Shown: positions 18,186 to 27,505, counted from the first letter of the stretch. The stretch: DNA of 54,454 nucleotides from an uncultured Bacteroidia bacterium (GCA_902776565.1 CACYQN010000019.1:1-54454), one strand, 5' to 3'. The notes: generated by a model from the sequence alone, not told the origin. A program made the numbers and translations.

Positions 18186-18353
18186 AAAAGGCTTGAAGGC
18201 TCAAAGACGTTTGTACAGACGCAATTCATTGCGTCTCAAGAGAAATGGCGTAATCATAGAAACGGAAACATTGTACAGTCGCGGCGCGCCACGACTCAAC
18301 AAGAAACGGGCGTAGCCCATTGAAACGGCGAAGCCACAGAAACGGCGTCAGCC
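18186..18353 (-). repeat. GC-rich degenerate repeat cluster
   Basis: Units such as AAACGGCGAAGCC and AAACGGCGTCAGCC recur every 16-19 bp between 18295 and 18353. A separate small palindrome, GACGCAATTCATTGCGTC, lies near 18219. The units are the reverse complement of those at 35.14-35.35 kb. The array fills the gap between two convergent genes and may itself act as a terminator. Confidence 0.75.
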
Positions 18354-20012
18354 CTAGAACTGGAAATATATGAACGCCTGCATGTCGGAGCAAATCGACT
18401 GATATACCACAAATACTACAAGCAGAACCACTATGGCATGAACCCAATGCGGCATATCGATGAACTTGTCGCGCCACTTGTCCTTCAACCTTCCGCTGAA
18501 CCAATGCGTCAGATAACCGAAAGCCATGAGCAGGAACACCTTGTAGTAGGCGGCAATCACTGCTGGGACATACTCGAAATGGAAATTGGTGAAAACGTTC
18601 TTAAACATAGCAATGGCTGTATCGAAATCCTGCGAGCGGAAGAACACCCATGTTACCGTTATGAAAAGGAAGGTGTTGAGTACCCTGATAAAATTCACAA
18701 ACCCTCCATTGAACTTTGCAAACGGGCTGATTTTCTGCCAGTACTTGTCGAAAATCAAGCCCACGCCGTTAAGTCCGCCCCACACGAGGAAATTCCAGCT
18801 TGAGCCGTGCCACATACCACCGAGAAGCATGGTTATCAATCGGTTGATATTCGACTTGATGCCGTCTGCCACCGAAGGCACAAACCTTATGAGCAGGAAC
18901 AGCACTAGCGCAAATGCCAATATCGCAACGGTTACTATCCAGCTCGATGCCATCAGCATGATAACCAGCAGGATAAATCCGAAATTCAGATAGGTTCCGA
19001 TTGTTGCCTTGCGGTTTCCACCAAGCGGAATATAGAGGTAGTCCTTGAGCCACGACGACAGCGAAATGTGCCAGCGCGTCCAGAATTCGGAACAGTTTTT
19101 CGACTTGTACGGCGAGTTGAAGTTCTTGCTCAGGCGGAAGCCCATCAGCAAGGCAACACCTATTGCAATGTCGGTATAGCCCGAGAAGTCGCAGTACAGC
19201 TGCAACGAATATCCGAACATCGCCATCAGCGACTCGAAGCCAGTGTACATGTCGGGATTTGTGAACACGCGGTCGATAAAGTTGACTGCAATATAGTCGC
19301 CAATCATAATCTTCTTTACCAAACCCTTGAGTATCATAAATACAGCCGAGCCAAATTCGTAGCGCGTGAGCGAGTATTTTTGGTATATCTGCGGCACAAA
19401 CTCCGACGCACGGACAATAGGTCCGGCAACTAGCTGCGGGAAAAACGACACATAAAATCCAAAGTCGATAATGCTCTTCACAGGCTCGAGCTTACGTCGG
19501 TAAATATCTATGGTGTAGGACATTGTCTGGAAGGTGTAGAACGAAATTCCAACCGGCAGGAATATTTCCGACAGGTTGAACTGCGTACCAACCAGCATAT
19601 TCGATAGTCCTGCAAGGTAGTTTGTCGCCACCAGATGCGTCCCGAACATCGAATTGAAGGCATCGACGAAGAAAAATGTATATTTGAAGTACGAAAGTAT
19701 GAAAAGGTTTATGAAAACACTGAGAACCAGATAGGTTTTCCGTTTCCCCTCCTTTTCGGACCTATGGATTGCATTACCTATGAAATAGTTCAGTATAATA
19801 TTAACTATCAGTAGGATAAAGAAGAATCCGCTCGACTTGTAGTAGAAGAACAAGCTTGCAAGGAACAAATACAACGCCCTGAGTTTCGGCCGGTTGCAGA
19901 TGAACGAATATCCGAACAGAACCACCGCGAAGAATATCCAGAAGAACATCTTCGTGAAAATCAGCGGTGAATTCTCATCGTACAGAAATATGCTTTGTAA
20001 AAATTCAGTCAC
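18354..20012 (-). CDS. MBOAT O-acyltransferase (AlgI-like)
   Basis: 552 residues with about 11-13 predicted membrane helices. MBOAT landmarks are FGYSLQLYCDFSGYTDIAIG, FWTRWHISLSSWLKDYLYIPLGG and the active-site His in LLGGMWHGSSWNF. AlgI-like MBOATs pass acetyl or acyl groups from the cytoplasm to a periplasmic SGNH-type partner that acylates a polysaccharide. No partner is adjacent; two SGNH-type proteins at 24.4 and 26.3 kb are candidates. The substrate polymer is unknown. Confidence 0.93.
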   Translation of the reverse strand: MTEFLQSIFLYDENSPLIFTKMFFWIFFAVVLFGYSFICNRPKLRALYLFLASLFFYYKSSGFFFILLIVNIILNYFIGNAIHRSEKEGKRKTYLVLSVFINLFILSYFKYTFFFVDAFNSMFGTHLVATNYLAGLSNMLVGTQFNLSEIFLPVGISFYTFQTMSYTIDIYRRKLEPVKSIIDFGFYVSFFPQLVAGPIVRASEFVPQIYQKYSLTRYEFGSAVFMILKGLVKKIMIGDYIAVNFIDRVFTNPDMYTGFESLMAMFGYSLQLYCDFSGYTDIAIGVALLMGFRLSKNFNSPYKSKNCSEFWTRWHISLSSWLKDYLYIPLGGNRKATIGTYLNFGFILLVIMLMASSWIVTVAILAFALVLFLLIRFVPSVADGIKSNINRLITMLLGGMWHGSSWNFLVWGGLNGVGLIFDKYWQKISPFAKFNGGFVNFIRVLNTFLFITVTWVFFRSQDFDTAIAMFKNVFTNFHFEYVPAVIAAYYKVFLLMAFGYLTHWFSGRLKDKWRDKFIDMPHWVHAIVVLLVVFVVYQSICSDMQAFIYFQF

Positions 20013-20179
20013 AATTCAAAATTTGAGGGCGCAAAATTAATGAACAATTGATAATGAGCAATGGACAAATAACAATAATAATTACGATTTTACATGAATC
20101 GCTTTTGCAAAGCGATAATGTTTTTTTTACCGACTAAAATATTGTATCTTTGTTGCTTGACAAATATTATTTTTTGGAA

Positions 20180-21196
20180 ATGAGAATGAAGGCTAAATGG
20201 CTTATATGCTTATCGATAGTGTCGCTCTGTCTGTTTGCGATACTAGGTTGTAGCAACAAGAAAAAGGACGTTGTAGCGGAAGGAAATGCCGTGTACTACT
20301 GGCGTACCACTTTTAGGATGAACGACTACGAGCGCAATTTTATAAAGGAGCACAACGTCACGAAGATGTATGCAAAGTTCTTTGATGTCGTTTATAATTG
20401 GGACGACAAGATAATGCCAGTCGGAACGATGATTTTCATTGATAAGGTTCCGCAGGACATCGAGATTGTGCCTACGGTTTATATTTCGTCCGAAGCGATT
20501 GCCCATTATGAGGAGTTCAAGGACAAGATGCTTAAACGTGTTGAAGATATGGCTTCTGCCAATGGTGTCAAGTTTGGTGAAATACAAATCGACTGCGACT
20601 GGACTGAAAGCAGTGCCGAGAAATATTTTGCTTTCATGAAGGAGTTTAAAACTATGCTCGAACCCAAAGGCATTGGACTGTCTACTACAATTCGCCTTTT
20701 CCAGCTCGACTACAACGAGCCTGTTGCCGACTATGGCGTATTGATGTGCTACAATACTGGCGACATTAACGAATGGGAGACCAACAATTCAATACTCGAT
20801 ATCAAGGACGTGAAGCCATACGTTAAAAAACTTGCAGGATACGACCTGCCTCTGTCGTTGGCTATGCCTTGTTTCTCGTGGGATGTCACGTTTGGTGGCG
20901 AAAAGAATTTGCTTGGTATAGAGTACGACAGCTATGATTTTTCCGATAAACGGTTCAGCAAGATTTCGGAGAACAAGTACGAAATCGACAAGGACAAGGG
21001 GCACGACACATATTACGACTATTGGACACCTTGCTATGTCCGCCATGAGGAGGTTTCGCTGAAGGACATTCTCGAAGTCAAGGATATGGTTGTGTCAAAA
21101 ATGTCGGACAAACCTTTGCAGATGGTTTTGTATCAGCTCGATTCTGTTAACCTTTCTAAATTTTCAAGTGATGAGGTGGAAAAGATTTATCGTTAG
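20180..21196 (+). CDS. Lipoprotein, possible TIM-barrel glycosidase-like fold
   Basis: 338 residues from ATG 20180 with a clear lipobox (FAILGC, Cys at about 24). Alternating strand/helix segments (IEIVPTVYIS, FGEIQIDCDWT, GLSTTIRLFQLDY, YGVLMCYNTGD, PLSLAMPCFSW) look like a beta/alpha barrel. The IDCDWT strand end recalls the acidic active-site strand of GH18-like barrels. This is inference from pattern, not a family match. A -7 box TATCTTTG lies at 20145-20152. It overlaps the next gene by 26 bp, so the two should be co-translated. Confidence 0.7.
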   Translation: MRMKAKWLICLSIVSLCLFAILGCSNKKKDVVAEGNAVYYWRTTFRMNDYERNFIKEHNVTKMYAKFFDVVYNWDDKIMPVGTMIFIDKVPQDIEIVPTVYISSEAIAHYEEFKDKMLKRVEDMASANGVKFGEIQIDCDWTESSAEKYFAFMKEFKTMLEPKGIGLSTTIRLFQLDYNEPVADYGVLMCYNTGDINEWETNNSILDIKDVKPYVKKLAGYDLPLSLAMPCFSWDVTFGGEKNLLGIEYDSYDFSDKRFSKISENKYEIDKDKGHDTYYDYWTPCYVRHEEVSLKDILEVKDMVVSKMSDKPLQMVLYQLDSVNLSKFSSDEVEKIYR

Positions 21197-23282
21197 TGTG
21201 CTGCTTGTTGCGGCAGTTTCGTCAAGTTTTGCTTGTGGTGGTTATTACGAACCCGATGCGTCGAGTACATATATGTTCAAGACATACGACATTAGTTCGT
21301 ACCTGCAGTATAAGGAAGATGCAATTTTTTACAACGTTGGGTTCTGGTATCAGTATGTAAATAAGGAAGTTCCTCGGTCGGAAGTGTGGACTGCGCTAAA
21401 TGATTGCCATGCCGTTGATGTTGAAAAGGGCAAAAATGCCTTTTTCGCATATCTGAAAAAAAAGCACGATTCCGATGCGTTGACGTACTGGAAAACAGTA
21501 TTAGGTTTTCAGGACCTTACTGGCGACAAATGGGTATATGCCGAGAGTGTTGATAGTGTTGCTATGCGTGAGATGGCAAAGACTCTCGAAACCACAGGAA
21601 GGAAATGCAAGGATGCCAGTTTGAAGGAACGCTTCGCTTACCAGTATATGCGTATTATGTTTGCACTGAACGAATACAAGCAATGTCGTCTGGCATGGGA
21701 GTCAGGTGGCGAGCAGTGGCAAGATACAATTTTGAGGAAGCAGGGACGGCAGTATTATGCAGGTGCCTTGTTTTACACTGGTGAACTTTGCAAGGCCGCC
21801 GATATTTTCAGTGATTGCGAGGACTGGAACAGTTTGCGTTATTTTAAGAATAAGGTCGATTTCATGCAGGAATTGTACAAATATAATCCAAAGTCAAAGG
21901 CTTTGCTGTTCTTTGTGCAGAAATTTGAAAACTCGTATCAGGACGGCAAGAATGCTGAGGTCAAGAAATTTACTGATTTCTGCCAGCAGGTTTTGAAGGA
22001 AAAGAAAAACGACAATCCTGCTTTGTGGCAGTCGGCACTTGCTCATATTGCTTTCATTGATGGCGATTATTCCAAGGCAATCGAATTAATTGAAAAAGCC
22101 AACAATATGGACGGTGACCCTATTGTCAAGGAGAATGCTCGTTATCTCAGGCTTGTCTATCATGCCGCCGACACAAAGGCATCCAACTACGACGACTTGT
22201 TGTATGTCGACCTTCCGTGGTTGCTTAATAAAGTGAACGAAACCGAAGAATACGGTTCAATAAGTGGAAACGGATACGCACATATTATCAATATTCTACG
22301 CCGTGTGGTTTTTGTTTATGCTTTCCCGCATTATGTCGATGTTGGCAACCACAATATGGCGGCGGCATTGCTAAATGTTTACGACGAAGTTTTCTACTAC
22401 GACAAGCAGTACCGTGAAGATATGCGCAAAAATCCTAACACGACAGGAAGTGTGGACTATTCCACATTCTATTTCAACTATCTCGATACCACATCGGTAG
22501 AAAATGTGAAGGACTTTCTTGCGTTTGTAAAGTCTAGAGGCAAGACGGATTTGGAAAAGACACTTATTTCGATGGGTTATGTTAGCGAAAGCATGATGAA
22601 CGAACTTATTGGCACCAAGTATATGCGTTTGCACGATTATTCCAATGCAATCGATTATCTTCAAAAGGTCAAACCCGCTTTCCTCAAGAAACAGAATATT
22701 ACTGAATATTTGGAACGCAATCCATTTGTTGAGGGATGGATAGGGGCAAAGTCTGAAAAGGCAAGTATATACGAAAAGTTTAAGCCGGCAACAATATATG
22801 CGACATCATCAACCAAATTACAGTTCTGCTTGATAATGAAGATGTTGGAAGACAAGATTCGCAGCCTTACAGATAATGAGGAGTGCGCAGTGTTGAATTA
22901 TGCCTACGCCGTTGGTCTTGTGCAAGCCGAAAGTTGGTGCTGGGCGTTGACGCAATATGCCCATACCTGTGGCGATTGGGATGGCGGATTGTTCATGAAC
23001 ATCAACAATTTGCAAACTGATGACAATGGCTGGGACTATTTGTCGTCGCGGTCGTATATGTTGCAGGACCAATATAATAAGGTATATTCTTGCCTTGACA
23101 ATGCCGAAAAAAATACAACAAACCGAGAACTTATAGCTCGTTGCCAGTATATGCGCGGATTAGTTGAATTAGACGATTCGCACAAGTGGCAGTATTATCG
23201 GAATCTTATAGGTGAGTACGCAAATACTAAGTTTGTAAGAACCGAAAGGCGTCATTGCGACTGGCTTTGCGACCACAGGTAG
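21171..23282 (+). CDS. Exported TPR-like protein of unknown function
   Basis: 703 residues from ATG 21171 (MRWKRFIVSVLLVAAVSSSFACGG). The signal peptide ends in SFAC, an imperfect lipobox, so it may be a lipoprotein. The body is helical with repeated pairs typical of tetratricopeptide arrays (ALAHIAFIDGDYSKAIELIEKA, RYLRLVYHAAD, MRLHDYSNAIDYLQKV). Start ATG is the only one giving a signal peptide; it lies inside the upstream lipoprotein gene. The pair probably works together at the envelope. Function not recognised. Confidence 0.75.
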   Translation: MRWKRFIVSVLLVAAVSSSFACGGYYEPDASSTYMFKTYDISSYLQYKEDAIFYNVGFWYQYVNKEVPRSEVWTALNDCHAVDVEKGKNAFFAYLKKKHDSDALTYWKTVLGFQDLTGDKWVYAESVDSVAMREMAKTLETTGRKCKDASLKERFAYQYMRIMFALNEYKQCRLAWESGGEQWQDTILRKQGRQYYAGALFYTGELCKAADIFSDCEDWNSLRYFKNKVDFMQELYKYNPKSKALLFFVQKFENSYQDGKNAEVKKFTDFCQQVLKEKKNDNPALWQSALAHIAFIDGDYSKAIELIEKANNMDGDPIVKENARYLRLVYHAADTKASNYDDLLYVDLPWLLNKVNETEEYGSISGNGYAHIINILRRVVFVYAFPHYVDVGNHNMAAALLNVYDEVFYYDKQYREDMRKNPNTTGSVDYSTFYFNYLDTTSVENVKDFLAFVKSRGKTDLEKTLISMGYVSESMMNELIGTKYMRLHDYSNAIDYLQKVKPAFLKKQNITEYLERNPFVEGWIGAKSEKASIYEKFKPATIYATSSTKLQFCLIMKMLEDKIRSLTDNEECAVLNYAYAVGLVQAESWCWALTQYAHTCGDWDGGLFMNINNLQTDDNGWDYLSSRSYMLQDQYNKVYSCLDNAEKNTTNRELIARCQYMRGLVELDDSHKWQYYRNLIGEYANTKFVRTERRHCDWLCDHR

Positions 23283-23287
23283 AACTG

Positions 23288-23605
23288 CTATAGGAAAAGC
23301 ATAAGGTATATTTGTGCCATTATGCCTGCCACTATTACAATAGGAATCATAATTTTTGCAACTTTAATTATGAATTCGTTCATTATTTGCCTGTCTTCCA
23401 GTCGGTAGCAACAGTGATACGATAGTGCATTCTGTGCAGTAAGTCTTTGCAGGCATTCCGAAATGTCATTTTCGGTTATGCCATTGTTCATTTGTTTTTC
23501 CATTACTTTTGACATAAGCTCATCCTTGTCAATAAACATGTGTCCGTTGGCGGTTTCGAGGATGCATTTGTCAAGTTGCGAATAGTTTCTGTCAATTTTT
23601 TTCAT
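23288..23605 (-). CDS. Small protein with C-terminal membrane helix
   Basis: 105 residues. The first 75 are soluble and polar with a CCYR motif; the last 25 (VAKIMIPIVIVAGIMAQIYLMLFL) form one membrane helix, so it is probably tail-anchored. Convergent with the TPR-like gene, only 5 bp between stop codons. No family recognised. Confidence 0.55.
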   Translation of the reverse strand: MKKIDRNYSQLDKCILETANGHMFIDKDELMSKVMEKQMNNGITENDISECLQRLTAQNALSYHCCYRLEDRQIMNEFIIKVAKIMIPIVIVAGIMAQIYLMLFL

Positions 23606-23755
23606 ATTTTTTAGTTTTTAATCCGGGAACAAAGTTCAGGTATAGTTGCGGCATTTTGTGTCGTAGGTTGTCATGGCTTAGATATTTTTTGAAAAAACAA
23701 CTGATTTTTCTAAAAAGCATTATATTTGCGGAGTAAAATTTAAATTAATACGAAT

Positions 23756-24310
23756 ATGAAGAAATTACTTTTTCTATTAGTTCCTGCATTCTTGTTGGTT
23801 GCTTGCTGCAATAACGAACCTAAGCAGGAAGCCGCTGCAGAAGGCGAACAGAAATGCTGCAACAAAGAAGGCGAACACAAGTGCTGCAAGGAAGGTGAAC
23901 ACAAGTGCTGCCACGAAATGACCGAAGAGCAGAAGGCAGATATGGCTGCTTGGGAAGACTGGGCAAACCAGACCGACGAAAAGAAGGCAGAACTCTTGAA
24001 CAAGCGCAAGGAATGCTACGACAAGATGGTTGCTGAAAAGAAGGCCAGAGAAGAAGAAATGGCTGCAAAGAAGGCTGCTTTCGAAGAAGGAATGTCTAAC
24101 TGGGACAACCTCAGCCTCGATGAAAAGAAAGCTTTGTTCGACAATATGCCTTGCTGCGGAAAGTGCCACAAAGGTCACGGTTGCTGCAAAGGCGAAGGCA
24201 AGTGCTGCAAAGAAGGCGAACACAAGTGCTGCAAGGATGGTGAACACAAGTGCGGCGAAAAGCACGAAGGTTGTCAGCATCACGAAGGTTGCCAGCATCA
24301 CAACGACTAA
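23756..24310 (+). CDS. Cys/His-rich repeat lipoprotein, possible metal binder
   Basis: 184 residues. MKKLLFLLVPAFLLVAC is a lipoprotein signal, and the anchor Cys is followed by a second Cys. Next comes a first block of GEHKCCKE-type repeats (residues 34-55), then a charged coiled coil of about 80 residues (EEQKADMAAWEDWANQTDEKKAELLNKRKE...), then a second block (CCGKCHKGHGCCKGEGKCC, GEHKCC, GEHKC) ending in twin EGCQHH repeats. Cys plus His make up over a fifth of the repeat blocks. Such CC/HH density suggests binding of soft metal ions or surface disulfides. A TATATTTG box lies at 23721-23728. No known family. Confidence 0.85.
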   Translation: MKKLLFLLVPAFLLVACCNNEPKQEAAAEGEQKCCNKEGEHKCCKEGEHKCCHEMTEEQKADMAAWEDWANQTDEKKAELLNKRKECYDKMVAEKKAREEEMAAKKAAFEEGMSNWDNLSLDEKKALFDNMPCCGKCHKGHGCCKGEGKCCKEGEHKCCKDGEHKCGEKHEGCQHHEGCQHHND

Positions 24311-24330
24311 TCGAAATTTCGAAGAAAATC

Positions 24331-24360
24331 AAAAAAGCTACGCATAGGCGTGGCTTTTTT
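24331..24360 (+). terminator. Terminator of Cys-rich lipoprotein gene
   Basis: AAAAAGCTACGC pairs with GCGTGGCTTTTT around ATAG, followed by T. Confidence 0.88.
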
Positions 24361-24425
24361 GTTTGTATTTTTCTCTCCCTACCTAACAAAAAACAACTAC
24401 CTTTGTCCTCTCAAAATTCAAAACG

Positions 24426-25946
24426 ATGAAAGTTAGGAATACATTGATATTCATATTGATAATATTCGCAGTCATTGCTGGTGTAATGGCTGTTTTCCCT
24501 AAGGATGGCATTAGAATCACAGAAAATTTTGTACTTCACTGCCCGTCGTTCAGCGACTTTTGGCCATCGTCGGCAAAGACGGAGCCTTCGGTTGACCTTG
24601 ACTCCCTGCTTTCGAGCCAGATAAACATCGACGAGCATATTCCAGAAAAAACGCCAGCCAAACTGAAGGACATGCCAGAATATGTTGAGCAGCCCGACCC
24701 AACTTCCGACAATGTTGTCAGCGACGATGCATCAAACTACAATATCGAGGACATAAAGTCGGCTGTAAATCCGCTCGAAATGTCAGCCGGCAACAGTACC
24801 GCCCTTGACAATTTCTTCCGCAAACTCTCGCACCACGGCGAATACGAGAAAATCAGGATTCTGCACTACGGCGACAGTCAGCTCGAAGGCGACCGCATCA
24901 CTGCATACATAAGGTACAAGATGCAGGGGCGGTTTGGCGGATGCGGTGTCGGAATGTGCTCTCCTGTAGCAGTTTATGCACAGTATAGTATGAAGCAGGA
25001 AGCTTCGGAAGGCTGGATTCGCTGTCCGGGATTCGGTAAGCGTGACCCCGCCGTGACACACAGGAAATATGGTCCGATGATGGCATTCAACCGCTTCTCA
25101 CCAATCCGCGATTCGCTGTGGGAACGCCCAGAAGAACCTTACACAGCTTGGTTGAAATTCACTAAGTCGTCGATGGGATATGCCAACACGCGCAAGTTCA
25201 AGAATGTATATATATATTATGGTAACTGCACCGAGGAGGTCAACATAACCATAAAGGTCGATGGTGCGGTTGTCAACGAAGGCCGTATGCCAGTTTCGGA
25301 AGGCTTGAATGTGTATGCCTACAAGTCGCCCGACTATATCAGCGATGTGATGTTTGAGTTTGAGGCTTTCGACAGTCCCGACTTCTACTGCGTGTCGCTT
25401 GAGGACGACCACGGAATACAAGTTGACAATATTGCAATGCGCGGTTGCAGCGGTGAGGTTTTCACTGGTACCGACCGTTCGCTTCTGTCGTCGTCGTATG
25501 CCAAGCTCGGTGCCGACTTGTTCATATTGCAGTTCGGTGCCAATGCCGTTCCCAACACCAAGGACGAGAAGGGCGCATCGTATTTTGTAAGTCTTTTCAT
25601 GTCGCAGGTGCGCACCATCAGGGCTATGTGTCCAAATGCGTCAATTATGATTGTTGGTCCTAACGACATGTCAATCAAGAACAAGGATGTTTATGAAACT
25701 TATCCTATGCTCGATACTATGGTTACGATGCTTCGCGATGCTGCCCTACGCAACAACTGCGCATTCTGGGACACCTACAAGGCTATGGGTGGGCGCAATT
25801 CGATGCCCAAGTGGGTTGAGGCCGACCCACCGCTGGCAGCAAAGGACTACACGCACTTCTCGCCACAGGGCGCACAGGTCATCTCCAACATGCTCTACAA
25901 TGCGATAATCGTGGAATACACTAACTATTTGCAGAGGAACAAATAA
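24426..25946 (+). CDS. Membrane-anchored SGNH/GDSL-type hydrolase or acyltransferase
   Basis: 506 residues. One N-terminal membrane helix (residues 7-24) is followed by a Pro/Asp-rich linker. The SGNH fold starts near residue 140: block I LHYGDSQLEGD with the nucleophile Ser, block II MRGCSG, block III LFILQFGANAV, block V DYTHFSPQG with catalytic Asp-His. A beta-rich insertion of about 110 residues separates blocks I and II. Bacteroidota proteins of this kind often serve as the periplasmic partner of an MBOAT acyltransferase; the MBOAT at 18.4 kb is a candidate. -7 box TACCTTTG at 24398-24405. Confidence 0.83.
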   Translation: MKVRNTLIFILIIFAVIAGVMAVFPKDGIRITENFVLHCPSFSDFWPSSAKTEPSVDLDSLLSSQINIDEHIPEKTPAKLKDMPEYVEQPDPTSDNVVSDDASNYNIEDIKSAVNPLEMSAGNSTALDNFFRKLSHHGEYEKIRILHYGDSQLEGDRITAYIRYKMQGRFGGCGVGMCSPVAVYAQYSMKQEASEGWIRCPGFGKRDPAVTHRKYGPMMAFNRFSPIRDSLWERPEEPYTAWLKFTKSSMGYANTRKFKNVYIYYGNCTEEVNITIKVDGAVVNEGRMPVSEGLNVYAYKSPDYISDVMFEFEAFDSPDFYCVSLEDDHGIQVDNIAMRGCSGEVFTGTDRSLLSSSYAKLGADLFILQFGANAVPNTKDEKGASYFVSLFMSQVRTIRAMCPNASIMIVGPNDMSIKNKDVYETYPMLDTMVTMLRDAALRNNCAFWDTYKAMGGRNSMPKWVEADPPLAAKDYTHFSPQGAQVISNMLYNAIIVEYTNYLQRNK

Positions 25947-26009
25947 AGATGATTCAGAGAAATTGTTAAATGCAGTTCTATTTTCAACATATTTTAGCAC
26001 AAACAAAAC

Positions 26010-26200
26010 GTCATTCCGCAAGTCAGAACATACATGCGATACGGAACGGGGAGCATTGTAATGTTCGATTGTGCGGAACGCAACAGCCTCGTGAAGCAAA
26101 GCGAACAATCTCCCTTCGAAATATTTTCAGATGGAGATTCCGTACAGACAGGCTCACAAGCAACGTTCCTTGTGCTGTTCGCTTTGTCTTACGGAATGAC
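26010..26200 (+). repeat. Covarying nested stem-loop element, copy C, within a larger multi-branch fold
   Basis: Copy C: TTCCGCA (26014) pairs with TGCGGAA (26072), GAACAT (26026) with ATGTTC (26061), ATGC (26034) with GCAT (26053) around the 15-nt loop GATACGGAACGGGGA. A second branch pairs CAAAGCGAACA (26097-26107) with TGTTCGCTTTG (26176-26186) and ATCTCC with GGAGAT inside. An outer pairing GTCATTCCG (26010-26018) with CGGAATGAC (26192-26200) can enclose both, in competition with the first stem. It fills the 305-bp gap between the two SGNH genes. Confidence 0.72.
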
Positions 26201-26260
26201 TGCGAGAACAGGAATAAACATACTGAAATTAAATGTCAAGGTACAACAAAATTGTTGTTG

Positions 26261-27505
26261 ATGCTAATATTCATGGGCATTTCGCTTGTCGGTGTAGCCC
26301 AATCTCTGTCGTTCCCTTATCCCGAACGCAAATACGATTTCGTAAACTACGATTCGTCGGTACTTTACACACCAGCCGGCAATCCCAACCTCGAAACTTT
26401 CTTCAACAAGCTCGACCATTTCTATTTCGATGGCGATGAGGGTTTTACCGTGTTGCATCTTGGCGATTCTCACATTCAGGCTGGCGTGGTTTCGTGGTGT
26501 CTGCGCAGGCATTTCGAAAGTCTTTGCCACGATTCGCATGGCGATTTCGGTTTGCTTGCTCCTTTGTCGATTGCTCCAAAGAACAACCACCCATATTATT
26601 ATGTGTCGCGAAACTCTGGCAACTGGAAGTTTGAACGCATAATAAAGAATGAGACGGGAACGCAAATCGGACTTTCGGGATTTGTCGCTTTTACAAAGGA
26701 CAGTCTTGCCAACCTCACATTTGCATTTCCGAAGCGCTCGATGAAGGAGAAGCACGAGTTTACAAAGGTGAAACTGTTACACGGCGTTTCCGACACCTGT
26801 TACGACATATTTACCAATGTGGATTCGCTGATGGTTGATTGCACCACCGATTTTACCGAAGGCTATACCGAAATGGTGTATTTGCATTCATTCGACTCGT
26901 TGGTATTCAAGTTTGTACGCAATGTTGATTCACGGGCAAGTGCGGAGATGCATGTGCATGGGGTTTTGGTGGAGGATTCTTTGCCGAATGTGAATTTTAT
27001 TACCATTGGGACAAATGGTGCATCAACCGAATCGTACATAAAAGAAAAACACGTGCTTGAACAGCTTGAAGTAGTGAAGCCCGACCTTGCTATTGTCGCC
27101 CTTGGCGTGAACGATGCGTCGGGAACTAATTTCGATAAGGGCAGGTTTGTGCAGAACTACAAGAAAATTGTGAACGCAATACTTCAAGCAAATCCTGATT
27201 GCGCTATAATCTTTGTCAGCAACAATGATTTCTGTACAAAGCGTGGTGGTAACAATCACAATCAGCCTTTAGTTGTCGAGGCGATGAAGGATTTGTCAAA
27301 AACTTATCACGCATCGTTGTGGAATCTTTTCGCAGTAATGGGCGGGCAACGGTCAATATACACCTGGCAGAAGCACGGACTGGCCAATACCGACAGGATT
27401 CATTTTACTAACGATGGCTATATGTTGGAAGGCGACTTGCTCTTCGGTGCGATACTTAGGGAGTACGAGAAGCATTTGAAAGAAATTGCTGAGAAAGAGC
27501 AATAG
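26261..27505 (+). CDS. Secreted SGNH/GDSL-type hydrolase or acyltransferase
   Basis: 414 residues from ATG 26261. SGNH blocks: LHLGDSHIQAG (Ser nucleophile), TIGTNGAS, IVALGVNDAS, DRIHFTNDGY (Asp-His). It is a shorter paralogue of the gene at 24.4 kb. The start is uncertain: the in-frame start leaves a signal peptide (LLLMLIFMGISLVGVAQ) with no basic head. ATG 26233 in the +1 frame encodes MSRYNK and would join this signal if one A were removed from the run 26248-26251. So either a single-base frameshift or a TTG/ATG start without basic residues. Likely periplasmic. Confidence 0.78.
   Translation: MLIFMGISLVGVAQSLSFPYPERKYDFVNYDSSVLYTPAGNPNLETFFNKLDHFYFDGDEGFTVLHLGDSHIQAGVVSWCLRRHFESLCHDSHGDFGLLAPLSIAPKNNHPYYYVSRNSGNWKFERIIKNETGTQIGLSGFVAFTKDSLANLTFAFPKRSMKEKHEFTKVKLLHGVSDTCYDIFTNVDSLMVDCTTDFTEGYTEMVYLHSFDSLVFKFVRNVDSRASAEMHVHGVLVEDSLPNVNFITIGTNGASTESYIKEKHVLEQLEVVKPDLAIVALGVNDASGTNFDKGRFVQNYKKIVNAILQANPDCAIIFVSNNDFCTKRGGNNHNQPLVVEAMKDLSKTYHASLWNLFAVMGGQRSIYTWQKHGLANTDRIHFTNDGYMLEGDLLFGAILREYEKHLKEIAEKEQ

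Noticed and set aside
23777..24301. Minus-strand ORF of 174 codons opposite the Cys-rich lipoprotein
   Set aside because: Hydrophobic Leu/Phe/Ala repeats are the shadow of the Lys/Cys/Glu repeat on the plus strand.
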